DNA from: Chromatiales bacterium
GTDB lineage: Bacteria; Pseudomonadota; Gammaproteobacteria; Steroidobacterales; GCA-2729495
NCBI GenBank assembly: GCA_016789885.1
Contig: JAEUPZ010000031.1
Location: forward strand, 366,085-430,084
Length of the DNA stretch: 64,000 nt
Direction of reading: 5' to 3'
This document shows, one piece after another, positions 44,120 to 52,597 of the stretch. The position numbers were made by a program, and so were the translations under genes. Positions within the stretch are counted from its first letter, which is position 1. Every line of letters starts with the position of its first letter. The notes under the pieces were generated by a model, which was not told the origin of the DNA, made no database searches, and worked only from the letters and a program-made list of their open reading frames with translations.

Positions 44120-44737
44120 GTGGACGCAGGTTTCACAAAGTTAACGTGGTCGCCGCGGCTGCCGTCGTCTTCACTCGGCTGGGCGCTGGTGTTCGCGGGC
44201 CTGCTGGTGCTGCTGCAGGCGCTGCCGGAACCCGCGCGCCAGGCCCTCTGGTACAGCCGCGACGGCGTCGCGGCGGGGGAGTACTGGCGCCTCCTCACCG
44301 GCAACCTGGTGCACCTGGGCTGGGCCCACCTGGCCCTGAACGTGGGGGCACTGCTGGTGGGCATCTTCGTCTTCTACCCCGGGCGTACCCCGGTGGCCTG
44401 GGCGCTGGCCATGGCCACCTGCGGCGTCGTCACGAGCCTCGGGCTCTGGTGGTTCAACCCGGAGATCACCTGGTGCGTGGGCATGTCCGGCGCGCTGCAC
44501 GGCCTGCTGATCATCGGCGCCGTCGACTGGGCCCGGCGCGGCGACCCGGTTGGCGTCGTGCTGCTCGCCATCTGGATCGCGAAGCTCGCCTGGGAGCAGT
44601 GGAACGGCGCGCTCCCGCTCTCCACCGAAACCGTCGGCGGCCGCGTCGTCACGGATGCCCACCTGTGGGGCGCCATCGGCGGTGGCCTGTGGCTCGCGCT
44701 CGAGGCGGCGGCCACCCGGCTGGGCTGGCGGCTATAA
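44120..44737 (+). CDS. rrtA: Rhombosortase
   Basis: A 205-residue intramembrane serine protease of the rhomboid superfamily with about six helices. The catalytic serine lies in GMSGALHGLL (about residue 120) and the histidine in DAHLWGAIGGG (about residue 185); these motifs mark the rhombosortase branch. Such enzymes cut the GlyGly-CTERM tails of proteins exported by type II secretion. It lies divergent to the gspG-N operon, a telling context. The start is GTG; no ATG is available before the first helix. Confidence 0.85.
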   Translation: MDAGFTKLTWSPRLPSSSLGWALVFAGLLVLLQALPEPARQALWYSRDGVAAGEYWRLLTGNLVHLGWAHLALNVGALLVGIFVFYPGRTPVAWALAMATCGVVTSLGLWWFNPEITWCVGMSGALHGLLIIGAVDWARRGDPVGVVLLAIWIAKLAWEQWNGALPLSTETVGGRVVTDAHLWGAIGGGLWLALEAAATRLGWRL

Positions 44738-44783
44738 TCCCGCGCCCGCCGGGGGGAGCCCGGCCTTCCGTGCCGGTGAGCCC

Positions 44784-45548
44784 ATGAGCGATGTCCTTCC
44801 CCTGTTCAGCCTGGCCGGCGAAACCGCACTCGTCACCGGCGCGACGCGGGGCATCGGCGCCGCCATCGCCGACGCGCTGGCCGCCGCCGGCGCCACGGTC
44901 ATTGGTACCGCCACCTCGGCCGCCGGCGCCGAGGCCATCGCCGCGCGGCTCGCCGCGGCGGGCCACGCCGGCCGCGGGGTGGTGCTCGATGTCGACGACC
45001 ACGCCGCGATTGCCGCCCTCGAGGCCGACATCAGCGCGCGCGAAGGCGCCGTGACGATCCTCGTCAACAATGCGGGCATCACGCGCGACGGCCTGCTCAT
45101 GCGCACCAAGCCCGAAGACTGGGATGCCGTCATCCGCACGAACCTCGGCTCGGTGTTCGCCACCTGCCGCACTTTCATTCGCGGCATGGTCAAGGCGCGG
45201 CGTGGGCGCATCATCAACATCTCGTCCATCGTCGGCGTGATGGGCAACGCGGGGCAGACCAACTACGCCGCCGCCAAGGCCGGCATGATGGGCTTCTCGC
45301 GCTCGCTGGCCCGTGAGGTCGCGAGCCGCGGCATCACCGTCAACGTGGTGGCGCCGGGCTTCATCGCCACCGACATGACGGCGGCACTCGGCGAGGCCGA
45401 GCGCAACGCCCTGTCCAGCCAGATCCCGCTGCAGCGGCTCGGCACGCCGGCCGACGTGGCGGCGGCGGTGCTGTACCTGGCGTCGCCGGCAGGCGGTTAC
45501 GTCACCGGCGAAACCCTGCAGGTCAACGGCGGCCTGTGGATGGGCTGA
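44784..45548 (+). CDS. fabG: 3-oxoacyl-ACP reductase
   Basis: A 254-residue SDR that reduces 3-oxoacyl-ACP with NADPH. GATRGIG (about residues 19-25), LVNNAGITRDGLLMR (about residues 91-105), the Ser in INISSIVGVMG and Tyr-x3-Lys in NYAAAKAG are all in place, and the C-terminal VTGETLQVNGG is typical of FabG. Followed by acpP and fabF in the standard order; fabD is not immediately upstream, where the rhombosortase gene lies. Confidence 0.95.
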   Translation: MSDVLPLFSLAGETALVTGATRGIGAAIADALAAAGATVIGTATSAAGAEAIAARLAAAGHAGRGVVLDVDDHAAIAALEADISAREGAVTILVNNAGITRDGLLMRTKPEDWDAVIRTNLGSVFATCRTFIRGMVKARRGRIINISSIVGVMGNAGQTNYAAAKAGMMGFSRSLAREVASRGITVNVVAPGFIATDMTAALGEAERNALSSQIPLQRLGTPADVAAAVLYLASPAGGYVTGETLQVNGGLWMG

Positions 45549-45682
45549 TCGCCGCCGCCGGGCGGCAGGTAGAATGCCCGGCGGGCTTAACTTAGAATAC
45601 CCGCCCAGTTCAGCCGGCCCGCCACCCGGGCAGGCCGGATCCCGGTTACACGACCCACGGTTCACAAGGGGACCCGAGGCAC

Positions 45683-45925
45683 ATGAGCAGCATTGAAGAT
45701 CAGGTAAAGAGCATCGTCGCCGAACAGCTGGGCGTCAAAGAAGAAGAGGTCACCAACGAGGCCTCGTTCGTCGACGACCTCGGCGCCGACTCCCTCGACA
45801 CCGTCGAGCTGGTCATGGCCCTCGAGGAGGAGTTCGAGACCGAGATCCCGGACGAGGACGCCGAGAAGATCAAGACGGTCCAGCAGGCCATCGACTACAT
45901 CAAGCAGCGTTCCAGCAAGAACTGA
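45683..45925 (+). CDS. acpP: Acyl carrier protein
   Basis: An 80-residue acidic carrier for growing acyl chains. Ser37 in [18 protein letters not shown] receives phosphopantetheine. A TAGAAT -10-like box occurs at 45593-45598, and an identical hexamer at 45570-45575 begins a loose direct repeat; no good -35 is visible. A GAGG Shine-Dalgarno precedes the ATG. Two tandem hairpins follow before fabF and may let acpP be expressed in excess. Confidence 0.98.
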   Translation: MSSIEDQVKSIVAEQLGVKEEEVTNEASFVDDLGADSLDTVELVMALEEEFETEIPDEDAEKIKTVQQAIDYIKQRSSKN

Positions 45926-45933
45926 CGCCCGCA

Positions 45934-45997
45934 GGGCAGGGCCGGTGATCAACACCGGCCCTGCCCGGCACGCCTCCCGCCGCACCCGGCGGGAGGC
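45934..45997. terminator. Two tandem GC hairpins between acpP and fabF
   Basis: First hairpin: a perfect 14-bp stem (45934-45947 with 45953-45966), loop ATCAA. Second: a perfect 10-bp stem (45972-45981 with 45988-45997), loop GCACCC. There is no T-run after either. They fill most of the 101-base acpP-fabF gap and could act as leaky terminators or RNA-stabilising ends of an acpP-only transcript. Confidence 0.6.
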
Positions 45998-46026
45998 CCG
46001 ATCCACCCAGTGAAGAGCACCAGCGC

Positions 46027-47265
46027 ATGACGGGACGCCGCGTCGTAGTCACGGGTCTTGGCATCGTCGCCCCGGTCGGCAACGACATCCGCACCGCCTG
46101 GGACAACGTCGTCGCCGGCCGCAGCGGCATCGGGCCCATCACGGCCTTCGACGTCAGCGAGTTCTCGACCCGCTTCGGCGGCGAGATCCGCGACTTCGAC
46201 GCCAGCCAGTTCATGCCGGCGAAGGAAGTCCGCAAGGTCGACCCCTTCATGCACTTCGGCATCGCCGCCGCCTTCGAGGCCATCGCCCATGCAGGCCTCA
46301 AGGAGGCGGGCTACGCCCCCGACCGCATCGGCGTCGCCATCGGCTCCGGCATCGGCGGCGTCGGCACCATCGAGTCGAACCACGAGCGCTACGCCGAGGG
46401 CGGTCCGCGCAAGATCTCGCCCTTCTTCGTGCCCGCCAGCATCATCAACATGATCTCGGGGCACGTGTCCATCAACCACGGGTTCCAGGGTCCCAACATC
46501 GCGCTGGTCACGGCCTGCACGACGTCGACCCACAGCATCGGCATGGCGGCACGGGTCATTGCCTACGGCGACGCGGACGCCATGGTGGCCGGCGGCGCCG
46601 AGCACGGCATCACGCCACTCGGCCTCGGCGGTTTCTGTTCTGCCCGGGCCCTGTCCACGCGCAACGACGAGCCGCTGCTGGCGAGCCGCCCGTGGGACCG
46701 TGACCGCGACGGGTTCGTGCTGAGCGACGGGGCGGGTTGCCTCGTGCTCGAGGAACTCGAGTCGGCGAAGCGGCGCGGCGCGCCGATCCTCGCCGAGGTC
46801 GTCGGCTTCGGCATGAGCGGCGACGCCCACCACATCACCGCGCCGCCCGAAGACGGCGCCGGCGCCCAGCTCTGCATGCGCGCGGCGCTGCGCGACGCAG
46901 GCCTCGCCCCGGGCGACGTGCAGTACATCAACGCCCACGGCACCTCGACGCCGCTCGGCGACGTCGCCGAGACCCGGGCCATCAAGGGTGTCTTCGGCGC
47001 CGACGCGTCCCGCGTCGCCGTCAGCTCCACGAAGTCCACCACGGGCCACGCCCTCGGCGCCGCCGGCGCCATCGAAGCGGTGTTCAGCGTGCTGGCCATC
47101 CGCGACCAGGTCGCTCCGCCGACCATCAACCTGCAGAACCCCGATCCCGAGTGCGACCTCGACTACGTCCCCAACGTGGCACGGTCCATGAAGATCGATG
47201 CGGTGCTCAGCAACTCCTTCGGGTTCGGCGGGACCAACGGCAGCCTGGTGTTCCGCCGGTTCTGA
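46027..47265 (+). CDS. fabF: 3-oxoacyl-ACP synthase II
   Basis: A 412-residue condensing enzyme (KAS II) for elongation of acyl-ACP. The thiolase-fold triad is present: Cys in [10 protein letters not shown] (about residue 163) and His in [12 protein letters not shown] and [14 protein letters not shown]. It follows acpP as in other gammaproteobacteria and is followed by pabB after 25 bases. Confidence 0.96.
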   Translation: MTGRRVVVTGLGIVAPVGNDIRTAWDNVVAGRSGIGPITAFDVSEFSTRFGGEIRDFDASQFMPAKEVRKVDPFMHFGIAAAFEAIAHAGLKEAGYAPDRIGVAIGSGIGGVGTIESNHERYAEGGPRKISPFFVPASIINMISGHVSINHGFQGPNIALVTACTTSTHSIGMAARVIAYGDADAMVAGGAEHGITPLGLGGFCSARALSTRNDEPLLASRPWDRDRDGFVLSDGAGCLVLEELESAKRRGAPILAEVVGFGMSGDAHHITAPPEDGAGAQLCMRAALRDAGLAPGDVQYINAHGTSTPLGDVAETRAIKGVFGADASRVAVSSTKSTTGHALGAAGAIEAVFSVLAIRDQVAPPTINLQNPDPECDLDYVPNVARSMKIDAVLSNSFGFGGTNGSLVFRRF

Positions 47266-47290
47266 GTCCGCGACGCGCGGTGGCGGCGTG

Positions 47291-48661
47291 ATGGCCGGGA
47301 CCCGCGACCACGGCACCGGCGAGGCGATGCGCGGCCAGTGCCACGTCGAGCGCGCGTCACTGCCGGCGGGCTTCGATCCGCTGGCCCTGCACAGGCTGGC
47401 GCCACAGCGCTATCCCTTCCTGCTCGAGAGCGTCGCCAGCGGCACTGACCAGGGCCGCCACGACATCGTGTTCGCCTGTCCCGGGGACGAGTTGCGCCGG
47501 GTGGGCTGCGACGACGCGCCGTTCCTGCCTCGCCTGGACGCCGCCTTCGCGGCCGCCCGGGTGCCACCGGAGCCGGGCCCGGAACTCCCGTTCCGCGGCG
47601 GCTGGTTCCTGTTCCTGGCCTACGAACTGCGCGCCGAAACCGAGCCCGCGGCGGGTTGCCGGAGCCCGGCGGCGGGGCCCATGGCCATCGCCGTCCGCGT
47701 GCCCGCGGCGGTGATCCGCGACCGCCGGTCGGGAGCCGCCTGGCTCGTGGCGGAACGCGGACGCGAGGACTGCCTCGAGGTCATGCGCCGGGACCTGGGC
47801 GAGCTGCGGCCGCTGCCCGGCCCGCGGCCCGGTCCCCTCGCCACGTCGCTGCAGGAGCCCGATCCCGGGATCTTCATGGCCGCCGTGCAAGCGGCGCGGC
47901 GGCACATCGCGGCGGGGGACCTGTACCAGGCCAACCTGTCACGGCGCTGGCAGGGCCGGCTCGCCGCCGGGGTCGATCCCTGGGAGGTCTACGCCCGGCT
48001 GCGGGTCACCAACCCGGCCCCGTTCGCCGGCCTCGCCGTGTGGCCGGGCCTGGCGGTGGCGAGCTCCTCACCCGAGCGCCTGGTCCGCGTGGGCGGGCGC
48101 GACGTCGAGACCCGGCCCATCGCCGGCACCCGGCCCGTGGCCGGCGCCACGGCGGAGGCGCGGCGGCACGAACTGCTGGGCAACGCGAAGGAGCGGGCCG
48201 AGCACGTCATGCTCATCGACCTCGAGCGCAACGACCTCGGCCGCATCTGCGAGCCCGGCAGCGTCACGGTCCGCGACTTCATGGTGGTCGAGTCCTATGC
48301 CCACGTGCACCACATCGTGTCGGGCGTCGGCGGCACGCTGCGTGCCGGGGTCACGCCCGGCGACGTCGTGCGGGCCGTCTTCCCGGGCGGCACCATCACC
48401 GGGTGCCCGAAGGTGCGCACCATGGCCCTGATCGACGAACTCGAGGCGGCACCGCGGGGCGTCTACACGGGCTCGATGGGCTTCCTCAACCGCGACGGCA
48501 GCTGCGACCTGAACATCCTCATCCGCAGCATCGGCATCGACGGCGACCGGTTCAGCTTCGCGGCCGGCAGCGGGATCGTCGCCGACTCGGAGCCGGCGCG
48601 CGAGCTCGAGGAGACCCGTGCCAAGGCCCGGGGCATGGAGCTGGCCGTCGCCGGGACATGA
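47291..48661 (+). CDS. pabB: Aminodeoxychorismate synthase component I
   Basis: A 456-residue chorismate-binding enzyme that makes 4-amino-4-deoxychorismate for folate synthesis. YQANLSRRWQ, LIDLERNDLGRICEPGSV and GGTITGCPKVRTM are diagnostic, and the PIAGTRPV loop fits PabB. The start at 47291 gives MAGTRDHGTG; ATG 47327 is an alternative and neither has a strong Shine-Dalgarno. The stop overlaps the pabC ATG (ATGA). The glutaminase partner pabA is not here. Confidence 0.92.
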   Translation: MAGTRDHGTGEAMRGQCHVERASLPAGFDPLALHRLAPQRYPFLLESVASGTDQGRHDIVFACPGDELRRVGCDDAPFLPRLDAAFAAARVPPEPGPELPFRGGWFLFLAYELRAETEPAAGCRSPAAGPMAIAVRVPAAVIRDRRSGAAWLVAERGREDCLEVMRRDLGELRPLPGPRPGPLATSLQEPDPGIFMAAVQAARRHIAAGDLYQANLSRRWQGRLAAGVDPWEVYARLRVTNPAPFAGLAVWPGLAVASSSPERLVRVGGRDVETRPIAGTRPVAGATAEARRHELLGNAKERAEHVMLIDLERNDLGRICEPGSVTVRDFMVVESYAHVHHIVSGVGGTLRAGVTPGDVVRAVFPGGTITGCPKVRTMALIDELEAAPRGVYTGSMGFLNRDGSCDLNILIRSIGIDGDRFSFAAGSGIVADSEPARELEETRAKARGMELAVAGT

Positions 48662-49494
48662 GCGCGCGCATCCTCGTCAATGGCCTGGAGGCCCGCACGG
48701 TCCCGGCGGACGACCGGGGGCTCGCCTACGGTGACGGCCTCTTCGAGACCCTGGCGTTGCGCGAGGGCGGCGTGCGCTTCGTCGAGGCCCACCTGGCCCG
48801 GCTGGCCCGCGGCTGCGCGCGCCTCGCCATCCCCATGCCCGATGGAGGCCTGCTGCGTACACAGCTCGCGGCCGTGAGCGACGGCGTGGCCCACGGCGTC
48901 GTGAAGATCGTGCTGACCCGGGGCCCCGGGCCTCGCGGCTATGCGCCGCCGGCCTCGCCCGAGCCGACGCTCATCGTGTCCTGCCATCCCGGCGAGCCGC
49001 GCAGCGGCATCGCGGCGCCGCTCCGCGTGCGCGACTGCGCGACGCCGGTGGCGAGCAGCCCGGCGCTGGCGGGCCTGAAGACGCTGAACCGCCTCGAACA
49101 GGTGCTGGCGCGCGCCGAGTGGCGCGACCCCGCCATCGGCGAGGGCCTGATGCGTGATGAAGCCGGCTGGTACGCGGGCGGCACGGCGAGCAACCTCTTC
49201 GTCGTGCGCGACGGCACGCTGCTGACACCCGGCCTCGGCCGTCGAGGGGTTCGTGGCATCATGCGGGACGCGGTCCTGGCGGCGTCGGCACGCCTGGGCA
49301 TTGCCTCGGCAGAGGCCGACCTGGGCCGGGCGGACCTCGACGGAGCCACCGAGATGTTCCTGACCAGCGCCCTCATCGGCATCGCCCCGGTGGGCGAGTT
49401 CGACGGACGGCGCCTGGCCACGGGGCCTGTGACCCGCCGCCTGCGGGCCGAGCTGGCCCTGGCCGGAGTGGGCGAGTGCGCCGCGCCGTTATAG
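48658..49494 (+). CDS. pabC: 4-amino-4-deoxychorismate lyase
   Basis: A 278-residue PLP enzyme (fold type IV) that releases pyruvate from aminodeoxychorismate to give 4-aminobenzoate. RGLAYGDGLFETLALR, the PLP lysine in LAGLKTLNRLEQVLA and GGTASNLFVVRDGTLLTP are typical. The start overlaps the pabB stop and mltG starts within its last 19 bases, so the chain pabB-pabC-mltG-tmk-holB is tightly coupled. Confidence 0.93.
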   Translation: MSARILVNGLEARTVPADDRGLAYGDGLFETLALREGGVRFVEAHLARLARGCARLAIPMPDGGLLRTQLAAVSDGVAHGVVKIVLTRGPGPRGYAPPASPEPTLIVSCHPGEPRSGIAAPLRVRDCATPVASSPALAGLKTLNRLEQVLARAEWRDPAIGEGLMRDEAGWYAGGTASNLFVVRDGTLLTPGLGRRGVRGIMRDAVLAASARLGIASAEADLGRADLDGATEMFLTSALIGIAPVGEFDGRRLATGPVTRRLRAELALAGVGECAAPL

Positions 49495-50489
49495 CGGCGC
49501 TGGCCGTGGCGGTGGTCGCCACCGTGGCCGGGCTCGCCGCCATCCATCGCTTCCTGGACGCGCCACTGGCGGGAATCCCGCAGGACTACGTCGTCACGGT
49601 CGCGCCCGGCGACTCCCTGCGGACCGTGCTCCAGCGGCTTTCCGGTGACGGGGTGCTCGACTACCCGCGCCTCGTGTTCTGGTGGGCGCGGCTCGACGGG
49701 ACGGCCGGGCGCATCAAGGCCGGCGAGTACGCGCTGCCCGGGGGTACCAGTCCGCGGCAACTGCTGGCCCGCCTCGTCGCGGGCGACGTGATCCTGCACG
49801 GTCTGACGCTGGTGGAGGGCTGGACCGTGCGCGAGATCCTCGCCGCCCTCGATGGCAGCCCCGTGGTCCAGCGCACGCTGGCGGCCACCGATGCCACGGC
49901 GCTGGCCGCAGAGCTCGGCCTGCCGTTCGCCAGCGCCGAGGGGCTCTTCTTTCCGGACACCTACCGCTTTCCGCGGGGCACCCCGGACCACGTGCTGCTG
50001 CGCCAGGCCTATGACCAGATGCAGCGGCGCCTCGACGCCGCGTGGCAGGAGCGGGCCCCCGACCTGCCGCTGCGGGACGCCTACGAGCTGCTCGTCCTGG
50101 CGTCCATCGTCGAGCGCGAGGCGGCCGTCGCTGCCGAGCGTCCGCTGATCGCCGGCGTGTTCGTCCGCCGGCTCGGCCTCGGCATGCGCCTGCAGGCCGA
50201 TCCCACGGTGATCTACGGCATGGGCACCGGCTACCAGGGCAACATCAGCCGCGGCGACCTGCAGCGCGACACGCCGTACAACACCTACACCCGCACGGGC
50301 CTGCCGCCGACACCCATCGGCGCCCCGGGTGCCGCGGCCCTGGCCGCCGCCGCCCGGCCGGCCGAAGGTGACGCGCTCTATTTCGTCGCCACCGGCCGGG
50401 GGGACGGCACGCACCGCTTCTCGGCCACACTCGACGAGCACAATGCCGCCGTCCGGGCCTTCCTCAAGGCCACGGCGGGCAACCGGTGA
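49476..50489 (+). CDS. mltG: Endolytic murein transglycosylase MltG
   Basis: A 337-residue inner membrane lytic transglycosylase that ends new glycan strands. One N-terminal helix (residues 4-22) anchors it; a LysM-like part follows, then EGLFFPDTYRFPRGT and the catalytic-glutamate region VLASIVEREAAV, and RLQADPTVIYGMG near residue 245. The GTG start lies inside pabC. The stop overlaps the tmk GTG. Confidence 0.93.
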   Translation: MRRAVIAALAVAVVATVAGLAAIHRFLDAPLAGIPQDYVVTVAPGDSLRTVLQRLSGDGVLDYPRLVFWWARLDGTAGRIKAGEYALPGGTSPRQLLARLVAGDVILHGLTLVEGWTVREILAALDGSPVVQRTLAATDATALAAELGLPFASAEGLFFPDTYRFPRGTPDHVLLRQAYDQMQRRLDAAWQERAPDLPLRDAYELLVLASIVEREAAVAAERPLIAGVFVRRLGLGMRLQADPTVIYGMGTGYQGNISRGDLQRDTPYNTYTRTGLPPTPIGAPGAAALAAAARPAEGDALYFVATGRGDGTHRFSATLDEHNAAVRAFLKATAGNR

Positions 50490-51133
50490 CCACGTCCATG
50501 ACTGCAACGATCCCGGGCCGCTTCATCACCATCGAGGGCGTCGAGGGCGTCGGCAAGTCCACCAACCTGGGCTTCGTCGCCGCCACGCTGCAGGCCGCCG
50601 GCCACAACGTGCGCCTGACGCGCGAGCCGGGCGGCACGCCGCTCGGCGAGCGGGTGCGCCAGCTGCTGCTGCACGGGGACGCCCGGGTGGATCCCCTGGC
50701 CGAGCTGCTGCTGATGTTCGCGGCCCGGGCGGCCCACCTGCGCGAGGTCATCGAGCCGGCGCTGGCCGCCGGCGACTGGGTCGTGTGCGACCGCTTCACC
50801 GATGCGACCTACGCCTACCAGGGCGGCGGCCGGGGCCTGCCCGAGACGGCCATCGCAACCCTCGAGGCGCTGGTCCAGGGGAGCCGGCGGCCGGACCTGA
50901 CGCTGCTGCTCGACGCGCCGCCGGAGGTGACGGATCCGCGGCTGCGGGCCCGCGCCCCCGCCGACCGCTTCGAGCAGGAGGAGGCGGCCTTCTTCGCCCG
51001 CGTTCGCGCCACCTACCTCGCCCGGGCTGCCCGGGAGTCCGGCCGCGTGCGGCTGATCCGCACCGACCGGCCCCTGCCGGAGGTGCAGGCCGACATCGCG
51101 CAGGCACTGGCCCCGCTGGTGGGTCGAACGTGA
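50486..51133 (+). CDS. tmk: Thymidylate kinase
   Basis: A 215-residue dTMP kinase. P-loop GVEGVGKST (about residues 18-26), the DRX motif in CDRFTDATYAYQGGGRGL and the TREPGGTPLGERVR segment are all present. The GTG start overlaps the mltG stop; an ATG four codons downstream is an alternative. Downstream holB overlaps in the same way. Confidence 0.95.
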   Translation: MTTSMTATIPGRFITIEGVEGVGKSTNLGFVAATLQAAGHNVRLTREPGGTPLGERVRQLLLHGDARVDPLAELLLMFAARAAHLREVIEPALAAGDWVVCDRFTDATYAYQGGGRGLPETAIATLEALVQGSRRPDLTLLLDAPPEVTDPRLRARAPADRFEQEEAAFFARVRATYLARAARESGRVRLIRTDRPLPEVQADIAQALAPLVGRT

Positions 51134-52110
51134 CGAATATGTCCCAAGCCAATGAAATAAATAATCTTCCCTCGTGGCTTGCCGAACTGGCCGACGGGCT
51201 GGTGCACCGGCAGGAGGCCGGCCGCATGCCCCATGCACTGCTGGTCCACGGCCCGACCGGCACCGGCCGCGGGCTGCTGGTCGACTGGCTCGCCAGGCAC
51301 CTGCTGGGACTGCCGCCCGCCACCGCCGGCGAGCTCGTGCATCCGGACTACCGGTCGGTGGCGCCCGAGCCGGAGCGCGACGTGATCATCGTGGGCCAGG
51401 TCCGTGAACTGGTGGAATTCATGGGCCTGACGGCCAGCGGTGGCGCGCGCAAGGTGGCCGTCATCCGCCCGGCCGAGGCGATGAACATCGCGGCGGCCAA
51501 CGCGCTGCTGAAGACCCTCGAGGAGCCGCCGGGCGAGGGCATGCTGGTCCTCGTGGCCAGCACGCCGGGCGCCCTGCCCGCGACCATCACGAGCCGCTGC
51601 CAGCGGCTGCGCGTGGGCCTGCCGTCGCCGGCCGCCGCCCGGGCCTGGCTGGCCGCCGCTGACCCCTCGGTACCGGACTGGGAGACGTACCTCGCCCTGG
51701 CGGGCGGCGCCCCGCTGCTGGCCGCGGAACTCTGCCGCGCCGACCGGGCCGAGGGCGAGCCCTTCATCGCGGCCCTCGCGGCCGACCTCGACGCCGTCAT
51801 CGGGCGCCAGGAGGGCCCGGTTCCCGTGGCGCGGCGCTGGGCCAAGGGCCCCGTGGACCTGGCGCTGCGGTGGCTGCACCGGCTGGTCGCCGGCCAGATC
51901 ACGGCCCTGGCAGCCCCCGGCATTCCGTCAACAGGACCGCGGATTACGTCATTGCAAACGTCCGCGCCCGACCAGAACATGGCGGCCTGGTTTGCCTATC
52001 TCGACCGGGTCGAGCTGGCCCGTCGCCAGATCGACCGGAGCCTCAACATGGAGCTCGTCCTCGCGGACCTGCTGCTGTGGTGGGTGGGGCGCTCCGCCCG
52101 GGCGGGCTAG
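51130..52110 (+). CDS. holB: DNA polymerase III delta-prime subunit
   Basis: A 326-residue clamp-loader subunit. The N-terminal MPHALLVHGPTGTGRGLL, NALLKTLEEPPGEGMLVLVAS and the arginine-finger TITSRCQRLRVGLP are typical. The zinc-binding cysteine cluster usual before HPDYRSVAPE is replaced by LPPATAGELV, so the zinc module is missing. The start is GTG overlapping the tmk stop, or ATG 51139. The first 15 codons are strikingly AT-rich (51136-51175). Confidence 0.9.
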   Translation: MTNMSQANEINNLPSWLAELADGLVHRQEAGRMPHALLVHGPTGTGRGLLVDWLARHLLGLPPATAGELVHPDYRSVAPEPERDVIIVGQVRELVEFMGLTASGGARKVAVIRPAEAMNIAAANALLKTLEEPPGEGMLVLVASTPGALPATITSRCQRLRVGLPSPAAARAWLAAADPSVPDWETYLALAGGAPLLAAELCRADRAEGEPFIAALAADLDAVIGRQEGPVPVARRWAKGPVDLALRWLHRLVAGQITALAAPGIPSTGPRITSLQTSAPDQNMAAWFAYLDRVELARRQIDRSLNMELVLADLLLWWVGRSARAG

Positions 52111-52138
52111 GCAACGCGAGGACCCAGGACACTGACCG

Positions 52139-52477
52139 ATGTCGAAGCCCGGCCTGCTGACGCTGACGATCCGCGACAAGAGCGCGCTCTATCTCGCGTA
52201 CATGCCGTTCGTGCGCAACGGCGGGCTCTTCATCCCGACGAGCACCAGCTACCGTATCGGCGACGAGGTCTTCATGCTGCTCAACCTCATGGGGGAGGAC
52301 GAGAAGATCCCCGTGGCCGGGCGCGTGATCTGGGTAACGCCGAAGGGCGCCCAGGGCAAGCGCACGGCGGGCATCGGCGTGCAGTTCAGCGAGCAGGACG
52401 CGGGCGCCACCCGCAACAAGATCGAGAATTACCTGGCCGGCGCGCTGGGCGGGGACAAGCCCACCCACACGATGTAG
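52139..52477 (+). CDS. pilZ: PilZ-domain protein
   Basis: A 112-residue single PilZ domain protein. It lacks the RxxxR and D/NxSxxG c-di-GMP motifs (the N-terminus is KSALYLAYMPFVRNGGLFIPT) and so belongs to the type IV pilus PilZ class, which binds PilB and FimX rather than c-di-GMP itself. GLFIPTSTSYRIGDEVFMLLNLM and GRVIWVTPKGAQGKRTAGIGVQFS are typical. It lies after holB as in pseudomonads and xanthomonads. Confidence 0.93.
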   Translation: MSKPGLLTLTIRDKSALYLAYMPFVRNGGLFIPTSTSYRIGDEVFMLLNLMGEDEKIPVAGRVIWVTPKGAQGKRTAGIGVQFSEQDAGATRNKIENYLAGALGGDKPTHTM

Positions 52478-52597
52478 CGCTGCGCGAGGTCGTCGGCGAG
52501 GGCGCCTCCACTAAGTTTTCCGCCCCGCCGGTCCGTCCGGGCACGTGCCCGTCCTGGTCACGTCGTGGTCAACGACGAAGCGATCCTCGGCGCGGCC

